Source: Prevotella sp.
GTDB lineage: Bacteria; Bacteroidota; Bacteroidia; Bacteroidales; Bacteroidaceae
NCBI GenBank assembly: GCA_015060535.1
Contig: SUYH01000006.1
Location: forward strand, 62,001-126,000
Length of the DNA: 64,000 bases
Reading direction: 5' to 3'
In this document: in pieces, positions 20,072 to 28,331 of the stretch
Position numbering within the stretch: position 1 is the first letter of the stretch
Layout of the letters: each line of letters opens with the position of its first letter
Program-made: the position numbers and the translations under genes
Notes under the pieces: model-generated
Databases searched by the model: none
Told to the model about the DNA's origin: nothing
What the model saw: only the letters and a program-made list of their open reading frames with translations

Positions 20072-20131
20072 GGAAAACAGTGTTTTCCAAGGGAGAAAAC
20101 GGTGTTTTCCTTCTGTGAAAACAGCGTTACC
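20072..20131. repeat. 22-bp tandem array 2 (GAAAACrGyGTT)
   Basis: Copies start at 20073, 20095 and 20117, exactly 22 bases apart. The first two are palindromes (GAAAAC-AGT-GTTTTC and GAAAAC-GGT-GTTTTC); the third keeps GAAAACAGCGTT. The inter-copy bases differ. The arrangement is operator- or iteron-like. Confidence 0.8.
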
Positions 20132-20183
20132 TCAAAAGACAAACAACCGATAAGACCATCTGAACGGAAGCCACTTGTCCGAC

Positions 20184-20222
20184 AATAACCGTCGCTTATT
20201 GTCAAATAACCCTGCCTTATTT
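20184..20222 (-). repeat. 21-bp array, second locus of the GGTTATT-N4-AATAAG family
   Basis: AATAACC-gtcg-CTTATT (20184) and AATAACC-ctgc-CTTATT (20205) are 21 bases apart on the plus strand. The second copy shares an exact 18-base match with 424-441. Confidence 0.65.
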
Positions 20223-20258
20223 AGCAGACAGCTATCGGACTGCAAAACAACATCCGTT

Positions 20259-20298
20259 GGTGGGAGATTATTGCAGATATATTTTTGTATCTCCCACC
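20259..20298. other. Stem-loop 2 (GGTGGGAGAT / ATCTCCCACC)
   Basis: A perfect 10-bp stem with a 20-base loop ending in ATTTTTGT. Stem and loop resemble stem-loop 1, about 270 bases away. Confidence 0.65.
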
Positions 20299-20561
20299 TT
20301 GCCAATACCCATATACAAAGGGTTCATGCTGATTTGATGGCGGTATGGCAGATGTTTTCAAAAAAAAAACAAAGTTTTCGCAGCATTTAAGTGAACATGA
20401 GGTACCCCATTGCACATGTACTATTTTTGTGAGTATCAAGACTGTAGGGAACGATGATGTTATTACGTGCAAGATAGCGTAAATCGCTGATATTGCGTTG
20501 GTTTGCGTTTATCTGCGCTTTTGAGATTCTTTTGGATTGGAAAGAATGTTGAGCCTGTTCC

Positions 20562-20606
20562 GTTACCTAAGTGTTACCTTGGTTACCGCGTTTGGTAACT
20601 GGTAAC
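20562..20606. repeat. GTTACC/GGTAAC cluster upstream of the integrase fragment
   Basis: GTTACC occurs at 20562, 20573 and 20582, and its inverse GGTAAC at 20594 and 20601. Clusters like this upstream of a tyrosine recombinase gene can be arm-type integrase binding sites; that reading is inference. Confidence 0.4.
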
Positions 20607-20707
20607 AGTTGGTGAAAACATGGAAGTCTGTACAAGAATTCCAACGACTCGGAAAAACATACATATTCTGGCATATTTTGCACGGCTGGGGACGCTCTGA
20701 GAATGTA

Positions 20708-20715
20708 TAACTTTG
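20708..20715 (+). promoter_or_regulatory. -7 element for the integrase fragment
   Basis: TAACTTTG lies 22 bases before the ATG at 20737. No well-spaced -33 element is visible. Confidence 0.5.
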
Positions 20716-20736
20716 CACCCAAAAACTCAGAATCGT

Positions 20737-21522
20737 ATGAAAGTAAGCAAATTCAAGGTGTTGCTCTACCTTAAAAAGAGCGGATTAGACAAGCAGGGCA
20801 AGGCTCCTATCATGGGACGCATCACCCTCAATAACTCAATGGCTCAGTTCTCATGCAAACTGTCCTGTAACCCCAAGTTATGGAACTCTCGTTCAGGCAG
20901 ACTGGAGGGAAAGAGCAAGGAAGCGGTAGAGACGAATGTCAAGATCGAGCGCATCCTGCTGTCTGTCAATTCCGCAGTGGACAACCTCATCAAGCGTAAT
21001 GTGGACTTCACGGCTACTACGATCAAGGAGATGATGCAGGGAAGCGTCAACGGACAGGTGACGCTCCTGCAAGTCTTCGGCATCCTGCTGGAAGATACGA
21101 AGAATCGTGTAGGCATAGACAGGACACCAGCCACCTATACCTGTATCAGACAAGTAAAGGACTCGCTTGCAGACTTCATATCTGCAACCTATGGCGTATG
21201 CGACCTGGCCTTTGGGCAGATAAATAATCAGTTCATCAGTGACTACGAGCATTTCCTGATCGGCAGGCAAGGCAAAAAGGCAACGACAGCACACAAGTAT
21301 TTCACCTATCTGAAGCAGGCTTGCCACAGGGCTTATAAAGACGGACTGACAGACAAGTACCTTTTTGCACGTTACAAGGAACCGACCATACCGAAGAGGT
21401 CGCCACGAACCAATACAACAGAGAACTTCCAACGGATAGTCAGCCTGCAAATCCCATCGGATGTAAGGATAATTGAATATAAACACATTTTTTTGATTCC
21501 TGATTACCATTTTTTTACTTAA
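20737..21522 (+). pseudogene. Tyrosine recombinase (integrase), truncated before the catalytic domain
   Basis: 261 codons remain. The start MKVSKFKVLLYLKK is the N-terminal arm/Arm-DNA-binding region of Bacteroidetes integrases. Residues about 100-220 form the SAM-like core-binding domain (GVCDLAFGQINNQFISDYEHF, TTAHKYFTYLKQACHRAY). The frame ends shortly after SLQIPSDVR, where full-length relatives enter the catalytic domain. The Arg, Lys, His-x-x-Arg and Tyr residues are therefore all missing, and the last 17 residues look like read-through of unrelated AT-rich DNA. It is probably a relic of the element that brought in the island and cannot recombine DNA. Confidence 0.8.
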
Positions 21523-21528
21523 TAAACA

Positions 21529-21557
21529 TTGACTTTGAAATTTTTTGTGTAAATTTG
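21529..21557 (+). promoter_or_regulatory. Promoter of the XRE/restriction operon
   Basis: TTG (21529-21531), an 18-base spacer and TAAATTTG (21550-21557). The element sits just before the XRE gene and sets the start of translation at 21578 rather than 21545. Confidence 0.65.
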
Positions 21558-21577
21558 TAGCCAAATATAGTTATGGA

Positions 21578-21787
21578 ATGGAACGTAAACGAATTAACCG
21601 CCTGAAGGTGGTACTTGCAGAGAAGGGAATGACCAACAAACAATTGTCGGAAATCCTTGATAAAGATCCTGCTGTCATATCAAAATGGGTGACTAATGCC
21701 GCCCAGCCCAATGTAGAAATGTTCATCCAGTTATCAAAGATATTGGGTGTGAGTGTAGATGATTTACTTTGGACAGAAGAAGGATAG
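21578..21787 (+). CDS. XRE-family helix-turn-helix regulator
   Basis: 69 residues from the ATG at 21578. An upstream in-frame start at 21545 would fall inside the promoter. The protein is a single Cro/C1-type HTH (LAEKGMTNKQLSEILDKDPAVISKWVTNAAQPNVEMFIQLSKIL), ending GVSVDDLLWTEE. Such small regulators often control the restriction-modification operon they head. It lies 18 bases before the res gene on the same strand, so I infer it regulates this operon. Confidence 0.85.
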   Translation: MERKRINRLKVVLAEKGMTNKQLSEILDKDPAVISKWVTNAAQPNVEMFIQLSKILGVSVDDLLWTEEG

Positions 21788-21805
21788 TGTTTTAGATATT
21801 TAACT

Positions 21806-24800
21806 ATGGCAAAATATTACGATACTACTAAAAGCCCGATATTAAACAATCCATACGAGGAACCACGTTTGTATTATGATACGGACATGGAAGGAAATTT
21901 GGACTACTCCCACGTCATAGAGGGACGTCGGCCATTTACAACCTCTATTGATATTGTGCCTAAACGCCATGAACAGATGCAGATGTTCGGTGGCTCCGAT
22001 TTTGAAAGTACAGATGCCAATGCTGCATTTATCAATGAGATTCGTGCGCAGGTAAAGCAATGGCGTGATAGCAATTATAATGGTGTAACACGTATCACCC
22101 GGGAACTTCTGAATTATTGGTTTAAGAATCCCGAACGCCAATGGAACCTTCAGCTGTTCTTCTGTCAGCGTGAGGCTGTTGAAACCGCAATTTATCTAAA
22201 TGAAGTGGCAGACCTTGACCCCAACATCGGACGCGACCTGATGCGCCAGCTAAATGAAAGATTGGAGACAGTATCAGATGACCCACTATTTGTTCTGCCT
22301 CGTACAGCCTTTAAGATGGCAACAGGTACTGGCAAGACGGTTGTGATGGCTATGATGATCCTGTATAATTACCTGAACAGAAAGGACAACATGCAAGACA
22401 CACGCTTTGCAGACAACTTCCTGATAGTTGCTCCTGGCATTACCATTCGTGACAGGTTGAGTGTGCTCTATTTGGATAATAGCAATAAGGCAAGATATGA
22501 AATGAACGACTACTACCATAAGCGTGATTTGATTCCGCGTCATTTCGAACCGTTGCTGGGTGGTCTGAATGCTTCCATTACGATTATCAACTATCAGCAG
22601 CTGGAGCCGAAAGTGCTTTCCGGCAAGCACACATCTCCTCTTGATGGCAAATTGCAGTTCGTGGACGGAGAACTAAAAAGACAGACGGGTAAGGAATATT
22701 ATAGCGTCATGCTGTCGCGCATTCTTCACAAAGGGGCCAAAGGCAAGCGTATGCTCGTTATCAACGACGAAGCCCATCATTGCTATCTGCCCAAAAAGAC
22801 TAATACAAAGGGAAAGAAAGACGAAGAAACCGCTGAAGGCGAAGCCGAGAACCAAAATGCAATGGTGTGGTATGAAGGTTTACGACAGATGAAACTCTGT
22901 GGTTATAAGATACAACATATCTACGACTTGTCGGCTACGCCCTATTATCTGAAAGGCTCTGGCTATGAGGCTTATTCGCTTTTCCCATGGGTAGTGAGCG
23001 ATTTCGGTTTGGTTGATGCTATTGAAAGTGGGTTGGTGAAGATACCATTCCTGCCTTCGTTTGACAATACTCACGATTTGGAAGAGCCGAAGTTCCGCAA
23101 CATTTACAAGCATGTGAGTGGAGAACTCTCCAAAATGGGTGTGCGGACAGCTAAGAAGAGAGCAAAGGAAGAAAGGCTACGGGTAGACGAACAAAGTTCG
23201 GAAATGGGAAAGGCAGAGGAGAAACGAGAAGCACAGCCAAACCTACCCACGTTGGTCAATACGGCTTTAGAACAGTTTACCAAAGACTACGAAAAATATG
23301 AGCAAGGCGTAAGAACTGAAGGTGAAGAAAAGGCCAATCTCTATACAACACCTCCAGTGTTCATCGTTGTCTGCAACAACACAATGGTTTCCCGTGAAGT
23401 ATTCAAGTATATTGCCGGCTACGAAACGGTTAATGAACAAGGAGAAACCATTTACGTGAAAGGACATTTCCCCGTGTTCAGCAACTATGATGAGAACAAT
23501 CTCCCTAAAGCCAAGGCTCCGACACTATTGATTGACAGTAATGCTATTGACGAAGCATCACAGGTAATTACCGACGAATTCAAGAAACTCTATGCATCTG
23601 AGATTGAGAACTTCAAAAAAGACTATGCTGTTCTTCACGGTTCAGGCAGTGCTGACCAATTGACAGATGCGGAAATACTGCGTGAAGTAGTGAATAGTGT
23701 AGGTAAGCCTGATACGCTTGGCGCGCACATTCGCTGTGTTGTCAGTGTGTCGATGCTGACGGAAGGCTGGGATGCAAATACAGTCACTCACGTCATGGGT
23801 ATTCGTGCCTTTGGCTCACAGCTGCTTTGTGAACAGGTGGTAGGCCGGGCCCTACGCCGCCGTAGTTATGATTTGACGGCATACGATTTGGATGGAAACG
23901 AGCTTGACCCGAAGGTTGCCGCTAAGCGAAGCAAGAAAAATGTAGTTTACAAATTCCCGCCCGAATATGCTCACATCATTGGTGTGCCTTTCAAGACCTT
24001 CAAAGGTGGTAAGGGTGGCGTGCCTCGTCCGCCTAAGCCCAAGACGGTGATTAAGGCACTGAAGGAGCGATGTGAACTGGAGATTCGTTTCCCCAACATC
24101 GTGGGTTATCGTAGCGAAACACCTGATGGTGAAATTCGGGCAGACTATCAGAATGTGCCAAAGTTTGTCATCAACTTCAACGAGATTCCTACAAAGACCG
24201 TTCTGCAAAGTGCCATTGCCCCAACGCTACAAATAATGGAAGTGGAATATGACGACTTGCGCGATGCTCAGGTCATCTATTATCTCACTTGGCAACTCAT
24301 TCGCAATTACTACACCGACCGCGACGGCGGACAGCAGTTCCAGCGGTTTGCGCCCTTGAAGAGGATTGTGCAACAGTGGTATGAGGAACAGATAGAAGTA
24401 GTGGGAGGCGACGAAGAGCCTGAAGAAATGAAACGTCTGGTCATTCTTTGGCAGCAGTCCAAGATATTGAGCAGCATTTATGAGGGCATCCGTCAGGCTA
24501 ACCGGCAAGAAGAACGTATTACGGCCATCTTGAATTACTACAATCCTGAAGGCTCTACTGCTCATGTGTTTGGTGCTACAACCAAGCCAGTTTGGCCCAC
24601 CACTAAGAGCCATGTCAACTATGTGGTGGCCGATACGCAGTCGTGGGAACAGATTGCAGCTAAGACATTAGAGGAAATTCCAGAAGTCGTCAGTTACGTC
24701 AAGAACCATTTCCTGGGTTTCCAGATTCCCTATATGGTGGGAACTGAGGAACACCAGTATATGCCCGACTTCATAGCACGTGTCAATACAATGAAAGGTG

Positions 24801-25000
24801 AGCAAGTCAACTTGATTATCGAGATATCTGGTTTCAGCGATGACCGTACAGGGCATAAAGATGCCAAGAGCCACTACACGCTTGACTATTGGCTGCCAGC
24901 AGCGAACAATCTAAGCCAGTATGGCCGCTGGGCTTTTGTCGAGGTTTCAGATATTGATAATATAAAGCGAACACTCATCCGTAAAATTCAAGAACTATAA
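21806..25000 (+). CDS. Type III-like restriction enzyme, Res (helicase-nuclease) subunit
   Basis: 1064 residues. The SF2 helicase core has Walker A ATGTGKT (about 172-178), a DEAH box (INDEAHHCY, about 320) and later motifs SVSMLTEGWDANTVTHV and LLCEQVVGRALRR. The C-terminal region (about 980-1010) has the nuclease-like MPDFIARV...VNLIIEISG. The classical PD-(D/E)xK endonuclease has Lys two residues after Glu; here it is Ser (E-I-S). The family I recall under the name BPTD_3080 may share this, so inactivity cannot be concluded. Res cleaves DNA after ATP-driven translocation and needs Mod for site recognition; the mod gene lies 447 bases downstream, past a broken Bro-N gene. Confidence 0.9.
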   Translation: MAKYYDTTKSPILNNPYEEPRLYYDTDMEGNLDYSHVIEGRRPFTTSIDIVPKRHEQMQMFGGSDFESTDANAAFINEIRAQVKQWRDSNYNGVTRITRELLNYWFKNPERQWNLQLFFCQREAVETAIYLNEVADLDPNIGRDLMRQLNERLETVSDDPLFVLPRTAFKMATGTGKTVVMAMMILYNYLNRKDNMQDTRFADNFLIVAPGITIRDRLSVLYLDNSNKARYEMNDYYHKRDLIPRHFEPLLGGLNASITIINYQQLEPKVLSGKHTSPLDGKLQFVDGELKRQTGKEYYSVMLSRILHKGAKGKRMLVINDEAHHCYLPKKTNTKGKKDEETAEGEAENQNAMVWYEGLRQMKLCGYKIQHIYDLSATPYYLKGSGYEAYSLFPWVVSDFGLVDAIESGLVKIPFLPSFDNTHDLEEPKFRNIYKHVSGELSKMGVRTAKKRAKEERLRVDEQSSEMGKAEEKREAQPNLPTLVNTALEQFTKDYEKYEQGVRTEGEEKANLYTTPPVFIVVCNNTMVSREVFKYIAGYETVNEQGETIYVKGHFPVFSNYDENNLPKAKAPTLLIDSNAIDEASQVITDEFKKLYASEIENFKKDYAVLHGSGSADQLTDAEILREVVNSVGKPDTLGAHIRCVVSVSMLTEGWDANTVTHVMGIRAFGSQLLCEQVVGRALRRRSYDLTAYDLDGNELDPKVAAKRSKKNVVYKFPPEYAHIIGVPFKTFKGGKGGVPRPPKPKTVIKALKERCELEIRFPNIVGYRSETPDGEIRADYQNVPKFVINFNEIPTKTVLQSAIAPTLQIMEVEYDDLRDAQVIYYLTWQLIRNYYTDRDGGQQFQRFAPLKRIVQQWYEEQIEVVGGDEEPEEMKRLVILWQQSKILSSIYEGIRQANRQEERITAILNYYNPEGSTAHVFGATTKPVWPTTKSHVNYVVADTQSWEQIAAKTLEEIPEVVSYVKNHFLGFQIPYMVGTEEHQYMPDFIARVNTMKGEQVNLIIEISGFSDDRTGHKDAKSHYTLDYWLPAANNLSQYGRWAFVEVSDIDNIKRTLIRKIQEL

Positions 25001-25002
25001 AT

Positions 25003-25435
25003 ATGAGCCAGAAAGAAGCATTACAACTGTTTGAGGAGCGCAAAGTGCGCACAGTATGGGACGATCAGGAAGAAAAATGGTACTTCTCCATAGTTGATGT
25101 GGTGTCAGTATTAACAGATAGTGATTATCAAACTGCGAGAAAGTACTGGAAAGTCTTAAAGGGACGCCTTTCCAAAGAAGGAAATGAAACGGTAACAAAC
25201 TGTTACCAGTTGAAAATGAAAGCGTCAGATGGCAAGATGCGCCTGACGGATGTTGCTGACACTGAGCAACTTTTCCGACTTATCCAGTCCATCCCTTCAC
25301 CTAAAGCTGAGCCTTTCAAGCAATGGATGGCTCAGGTGGCCAGCCAGCGCATCGACCAGATGCAAGACCCGGAACTGAGTATCGACCAAGGCCAGCGACT
25401 ATCTGTTGCCTGAAAAAGATCAAGAAGAACAATAA
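25003..25435 (+). pseudogene. Bro-N (BRO/KilA-like) domain gene, frameshifted and shortened
   Basis: The frame from 25003 encodes a Bro-N domain (VRTVWDDQEEKWYFSIVDVV...) up to QWMAQVASQRIDQMQDPELS, then ends as SIDQGQRLSVA and stops at 25413. In the +1 frame, 25391-25435 encodes ASDYLLPEKDQEEQ and stop, which looks like the natural end of such a protein. Full-length relatives are longer between these parts, so a small internal deletion that shifted the frame is likely. Bro-N proteins are found in phages and near restriction genes; their role here is unknown. It starts 2 bases after the res stop. Confidence 0.7.
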
Positions 25436-25447
25436 AAAGAGCATATT

Positions 25448-28102
25448 ATGAGCAACAAGCCATACGACCCAAAGCATCCTGTCTCGCATATAGAGCATCA
25501 GCAGGAGAAACGTGCCAGCATCCCTACCACCGAGCGGCAGGGAGAGGAAAGTGCCATCGTTGACGGAGAACCGCAACAGTCAGAGTACGACATCTTCCGT
25601 CATGAGTTCCGTCGCGGCAATGACCCCGAACTCTATTGGCTCAACAAATATCGCAACGACAATGAGGACACGCAGCATCCGTCGCTGAAGACTGACATCC
25701 GCAGTCTCTATGTGCACGAAGACATTAATCCCGAACAGCTGATTAACCGCCTGTATCGGGTGCGAGATGAAAAAGCTGTTGGGTTTGAGAACCAGACGGA
25801 GCTCTTCGAAGAGATGTTCCGTGAGCAGGACGAAGAGGATGAACTGGAGCGTGTAGCAAGCTATTATCAGCACAACGAGAACTGGAAGAATCGTCTCATC
25901 TTGGGCGACTCCTTACTGGTGATGAACTCGCTGCTAAATCGTGAAGGGATGCGTGGACAGGTGCAGTGTGTATATATCGACCCGCCTTACGGTATTAAGT
26001 ATGGTGGTAACTGGCAGATGCGCATCAACAGTACCAACGTGAAAGAAAACGACGGCGGCATCTCTGGCGAACCTGAAACTATCAAGGCTTACCGTGACAC
26101 ATGGGAGTTGGGCATCAACAGCTATCTTTCTTATCTCCGCGACCGTCTGGTGATGGCTCGTGAACTACTCACGGAAAGTGGCTCTTGCTTTGTGCAAATA
26201 TCAGATGAGAACGTGCATCTGGTTCGCAATCTAATGGATGAGGTGTTTGGAAGTGAGAACTTTGTGAGTCAGATTATATATCAAAAAACGACGGGGGCTG
26301 GTAGTCCTGGAGAACTAACAGCCCCTGCTTCAGTGGCAGATTATATTATTTGGTACGCGAAAGATAGAAGTCAGTACAAATATCGTAAGCTTTTTATCCC
26401 AAAAGAATACGGAGGTGAAGGCGGTACTATGTATAAGTACATAGAACTAGAAGACGGACGGAGAATGTCTATTAAAGAATGGGAAATAGAAAACTCTAAA
26501 TCTTTCGATTATTCTAAACGACCCAAAGGTTCAAAGGTATTCCGTATAGGGGATTTGACTTCTCAGACGGGCGGAGAAGGAACGAGATTCCCAATAAATT
26601 ATAAAGGTAAGACTTATCGCGTTTCTGGAGTAAATAGAGGATGGCGTACAAATGAAGTAGGAATGCAAAGAGTTATTGCCCTTAATCGCTTAGAACCATT
26701 GCAAAACACAATTGGATATGTTCTTTACTTGGAAGATTTTCCTGTCCAAAACCTAGCTAATTTGTGGACAGATACTTCTAGTAATTTAGGAGGTGAAAAG
26801 TTATATATTGTTCAATCAGGGTTAAAACCCATTCAACGTTGCATCCTCATGACCACCGACCCAGGCGACTTAGTCCTTGACCCGACCTGCGGCAGTGGCA
26901 CAACGGCCTACGTAGCAGAGCAATGGGGACGCAGATGGATAACGATTGATACCAGTCGCATTGCACAGAACATTGCCAAACGGCGCCTGACTACGGCACT
27001 CTTTCCCTATTATGAAACGTATGACGAGAATATCCGCCACGGTTTTCGCTATAAGAAAGTACCGCATATCACGCTGAAGTCTCTGGCTAACGACCTGCCT
27101 GCCGAAGAAGAAATACTCTACGACCAGCCCGAGATTGACAAGAAGCGCATCCGTGTCAGCGGTCCTTTTACTGTAGAGACCTTGCAAAACTATAATGTGA
27201 AATCGCCGGAATCGCTGGTAGAGCGGAAAAACGAAACCGAGGACAACCAGCAGTTTGTGGAGCGCATCTTCAGTAACCTGCGGGCCAATGGCATCCGTAA
27301 CGGACTGAAAGGTCATGCTGCCTTATTCCATGGTTTGCAGCCTGTTGCCAATCCCTATCTGAATGCCCGTGGCTACTATAAAGACGAGCAGGATAACGAA
27401 GTGCTGGCCTACCTGATGATTGGCCCAAAGTTTGGCACTGTCAGCAAGCAGTCGGTCAATATGGCCATCCGTGAGTTCCGCCAGAAGTTGAACGAGGGAG
27501 CCTCCACCTTATATATATTAGGCTTCTCATTCGAGGATGACATCAAAAACGAAGACATCAAAGACTATAACCTCGGCACCTTCCATGTGGTCAAAGTACG
27601 TATGAACGACGATCTGTTGCAAGACGGCCTTTTGAAGAAGGACAAAGCAGCCGGCTCATTCATTATCATTGGTGAGCCAGACATCCGTTTAGTGCGTGAC
27701 GATGACGACACTTGTCACGTTGAGATACAGGGTATGGACATGTACGACCCCATCCAAGACCGGGTGGCTGAGCGCAATGTGGCCGACATAGCCTATTGGG
27801 AACTGGACGACCGCTACAGTGGTACGGAATTCGTCGTGCACTCCATCCATTTCTGCGGTGGCGACAAGAAAGAGTTCAACGCATGGAAGAAAGGCTTGCA
27901 GAGCGTTACACCCAGCGTTACACCCAGACAAATCAAGAGGGATATAGGACGCACCCTCCGTATGGAATTCCCCGAAGAAGTCTGGAACACCCTCTACGAC
28001 TTCCGTTCTGCTCCCATCAAATATGAGAAGGGCCGCAAACTTGCCGTCCGTGTCATTTCCCAGTTCGGCGAAGAAAGCACAAAGGTCATAACGCTGGATT
28101 AA
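25448..28102 (+). CDS. Type III-like DNA methyltransferase, Mod subunit
   Basis: 884 residues. Catalytic motif IV DPPY (VYIDPPYGIKYGG, about 177-188) comes before the AdoMet-binding motif I (DLVLDPTCGSGTTAYVAEQWG, about 474), the beta-class order typical of Mod. It methylates adenine in a target site and guides Res. The part between the motifs (about 26250-26830, residues 268-460) is clearly more AT-rich than the flanks and should be the target-recognition domain, suggesting exchange by recombination. A long C-terminal region of unknown role follows. Confidence 0.9.
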   Translation: MSNKPYDPKHPVSHIEHQQEKRASIPTTERQGEESAIVDGEPQQSEYDIFRHEFRRGNDPELYWLNKYRNDNEDTQHPSLKTDIRSLYVHEDINPEQLINRLYRVRDEKAVGFENQTELFEEMFREQDEEDELERVASYYQHNENWKNRLILGDSLLVMNSLLNREGMRGQVQCVYIDPPYGIKYGGNWQMRINSTNVKENDGGISGEPETIKAYRDTWELGINSYLSYLRDRLVMARELLTESGSCFVQISDENVHLVRNLMDEVFGSENFVSQIIYQKTTGAGSPGELTAPASVADYIIWYAKDRSQYKYRKLFIPKEYGGEGGTMYKYIELEDGRRMSIKEWEIENSKSFDYSKRPKGSKVFRIGDLTSQTGGEGTRFPINYKGKTYRVSGVNRGWRTNEVGMQRVIALNRLEPLQNTIGYVLYLEDFPVQNLANLWTDTSSNLGGEKLYIVQSGLKPIQRCILMTTDPGDLVLDPTCGSGTTAYVAEQWGRRWITIDTSRIAQNIAKRRLTTALFPYYETYDENIRHGFRYKKVPHITLKSLANDLPAEEEILYDQPEIDKKRIRVSGPFTVETLQNYNVKSPESLVERKNETEDNQQFVERIFSNLRANGIRNGLKGHAALFHGLQPVANPYLNARGYYKDEQDNEVLAYLMIGPKFGTVSKQSVNMAIREFRQKLNEGASTLYILGFSFEDDIKNEDIKDYNLGTFHVVKVRMNDDLLQDGLLKKDKAAGSFIIIGEPDIRLVRDDDDTCHVEIQGMDMYDPIQDRVAERNVADIAYWELDDRYSGTEFVVHSIHFCGGDKKEFNAWKKGLQSVTPSVTPRQIKRDIGRTLRMEFPEEVWNTLYDFRSAPIKYEKGRKLAVRVISQFGEESTKVITLD

Positions 28103-28109
28103 ATATACA

Positions 28110-28169
28110 GAGTTACTGGTTAACTCTCATGAGTTAGTGGGAAACTATAATACACTTTGTGGTTAACTC
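28110..28169. repeat. GAGTTA/TAACTC inverted repeats after mod
   Basis: GAGTTA (28110, 28131) alternates with TAACTC (28121, 28164), making two imperfect dyads in the gap between mod and the DUF4062-like remnant. Whether they are a terminator, an operator or a recombination junction cannot be told. Confidence 0.4.
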
Positions 28170-28198
28170 GAAAAGGGACGTTTATTATAAAAAGAATT

Positions 28199-28309
28199 AT
28201 GGCAGGAGTAAATATATTTATAAGTTCTGCGTGTTATGACTTGTCGCAAGTCAGGCAAGATTTGCGTGAGTTTAAAATCATGCACAGGTCTATGATTAGT
28301 TCATTATAA
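28199..28309 (+). pseudogene. N-terminal remnant of a DUF4062-type gene
   Basis: An ATG at 28199 opens a 36-codon frame, MAGVNIFISSACYDLSQV then RQDLREF, before it degenerates and stops at 28307. The opening matches the usual start of DUF4062 proteins (K-[IV]-F-[IV]-S-S-x-x-Y-D-L...R..L). Those proteins are several hundred residues long and often occur in defence-type genes with NTPase domains. Everything after about residue 25 is missing, so I infer a deletion that joined this start to the promoter region of the next gene. Confidence 0.55.
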
Positions 28310-28315
28310 AATGTG

Positions 28316-28323
28316 TAATTTTG
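28316..28323 (+). promoter_or_regulatory. -7 element for the DUF1016/AlbA_2/SLOG unit
   Basis: TAATTTTG lies 8 bases before the ATG at 28332 and 38 before the ATG at 28362. This spacing favours either a nearly leaderless message or the second start. Confidence 0.45.
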
Positions 28324-28331
28324 CAAGCGAT

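Noticed and set aside
19818..20131. The 22-bp arrays as a CRISPR array
   Set aside because: Only three copies each, units directly abutting with no spacers of 30 bases, and no cas genes.
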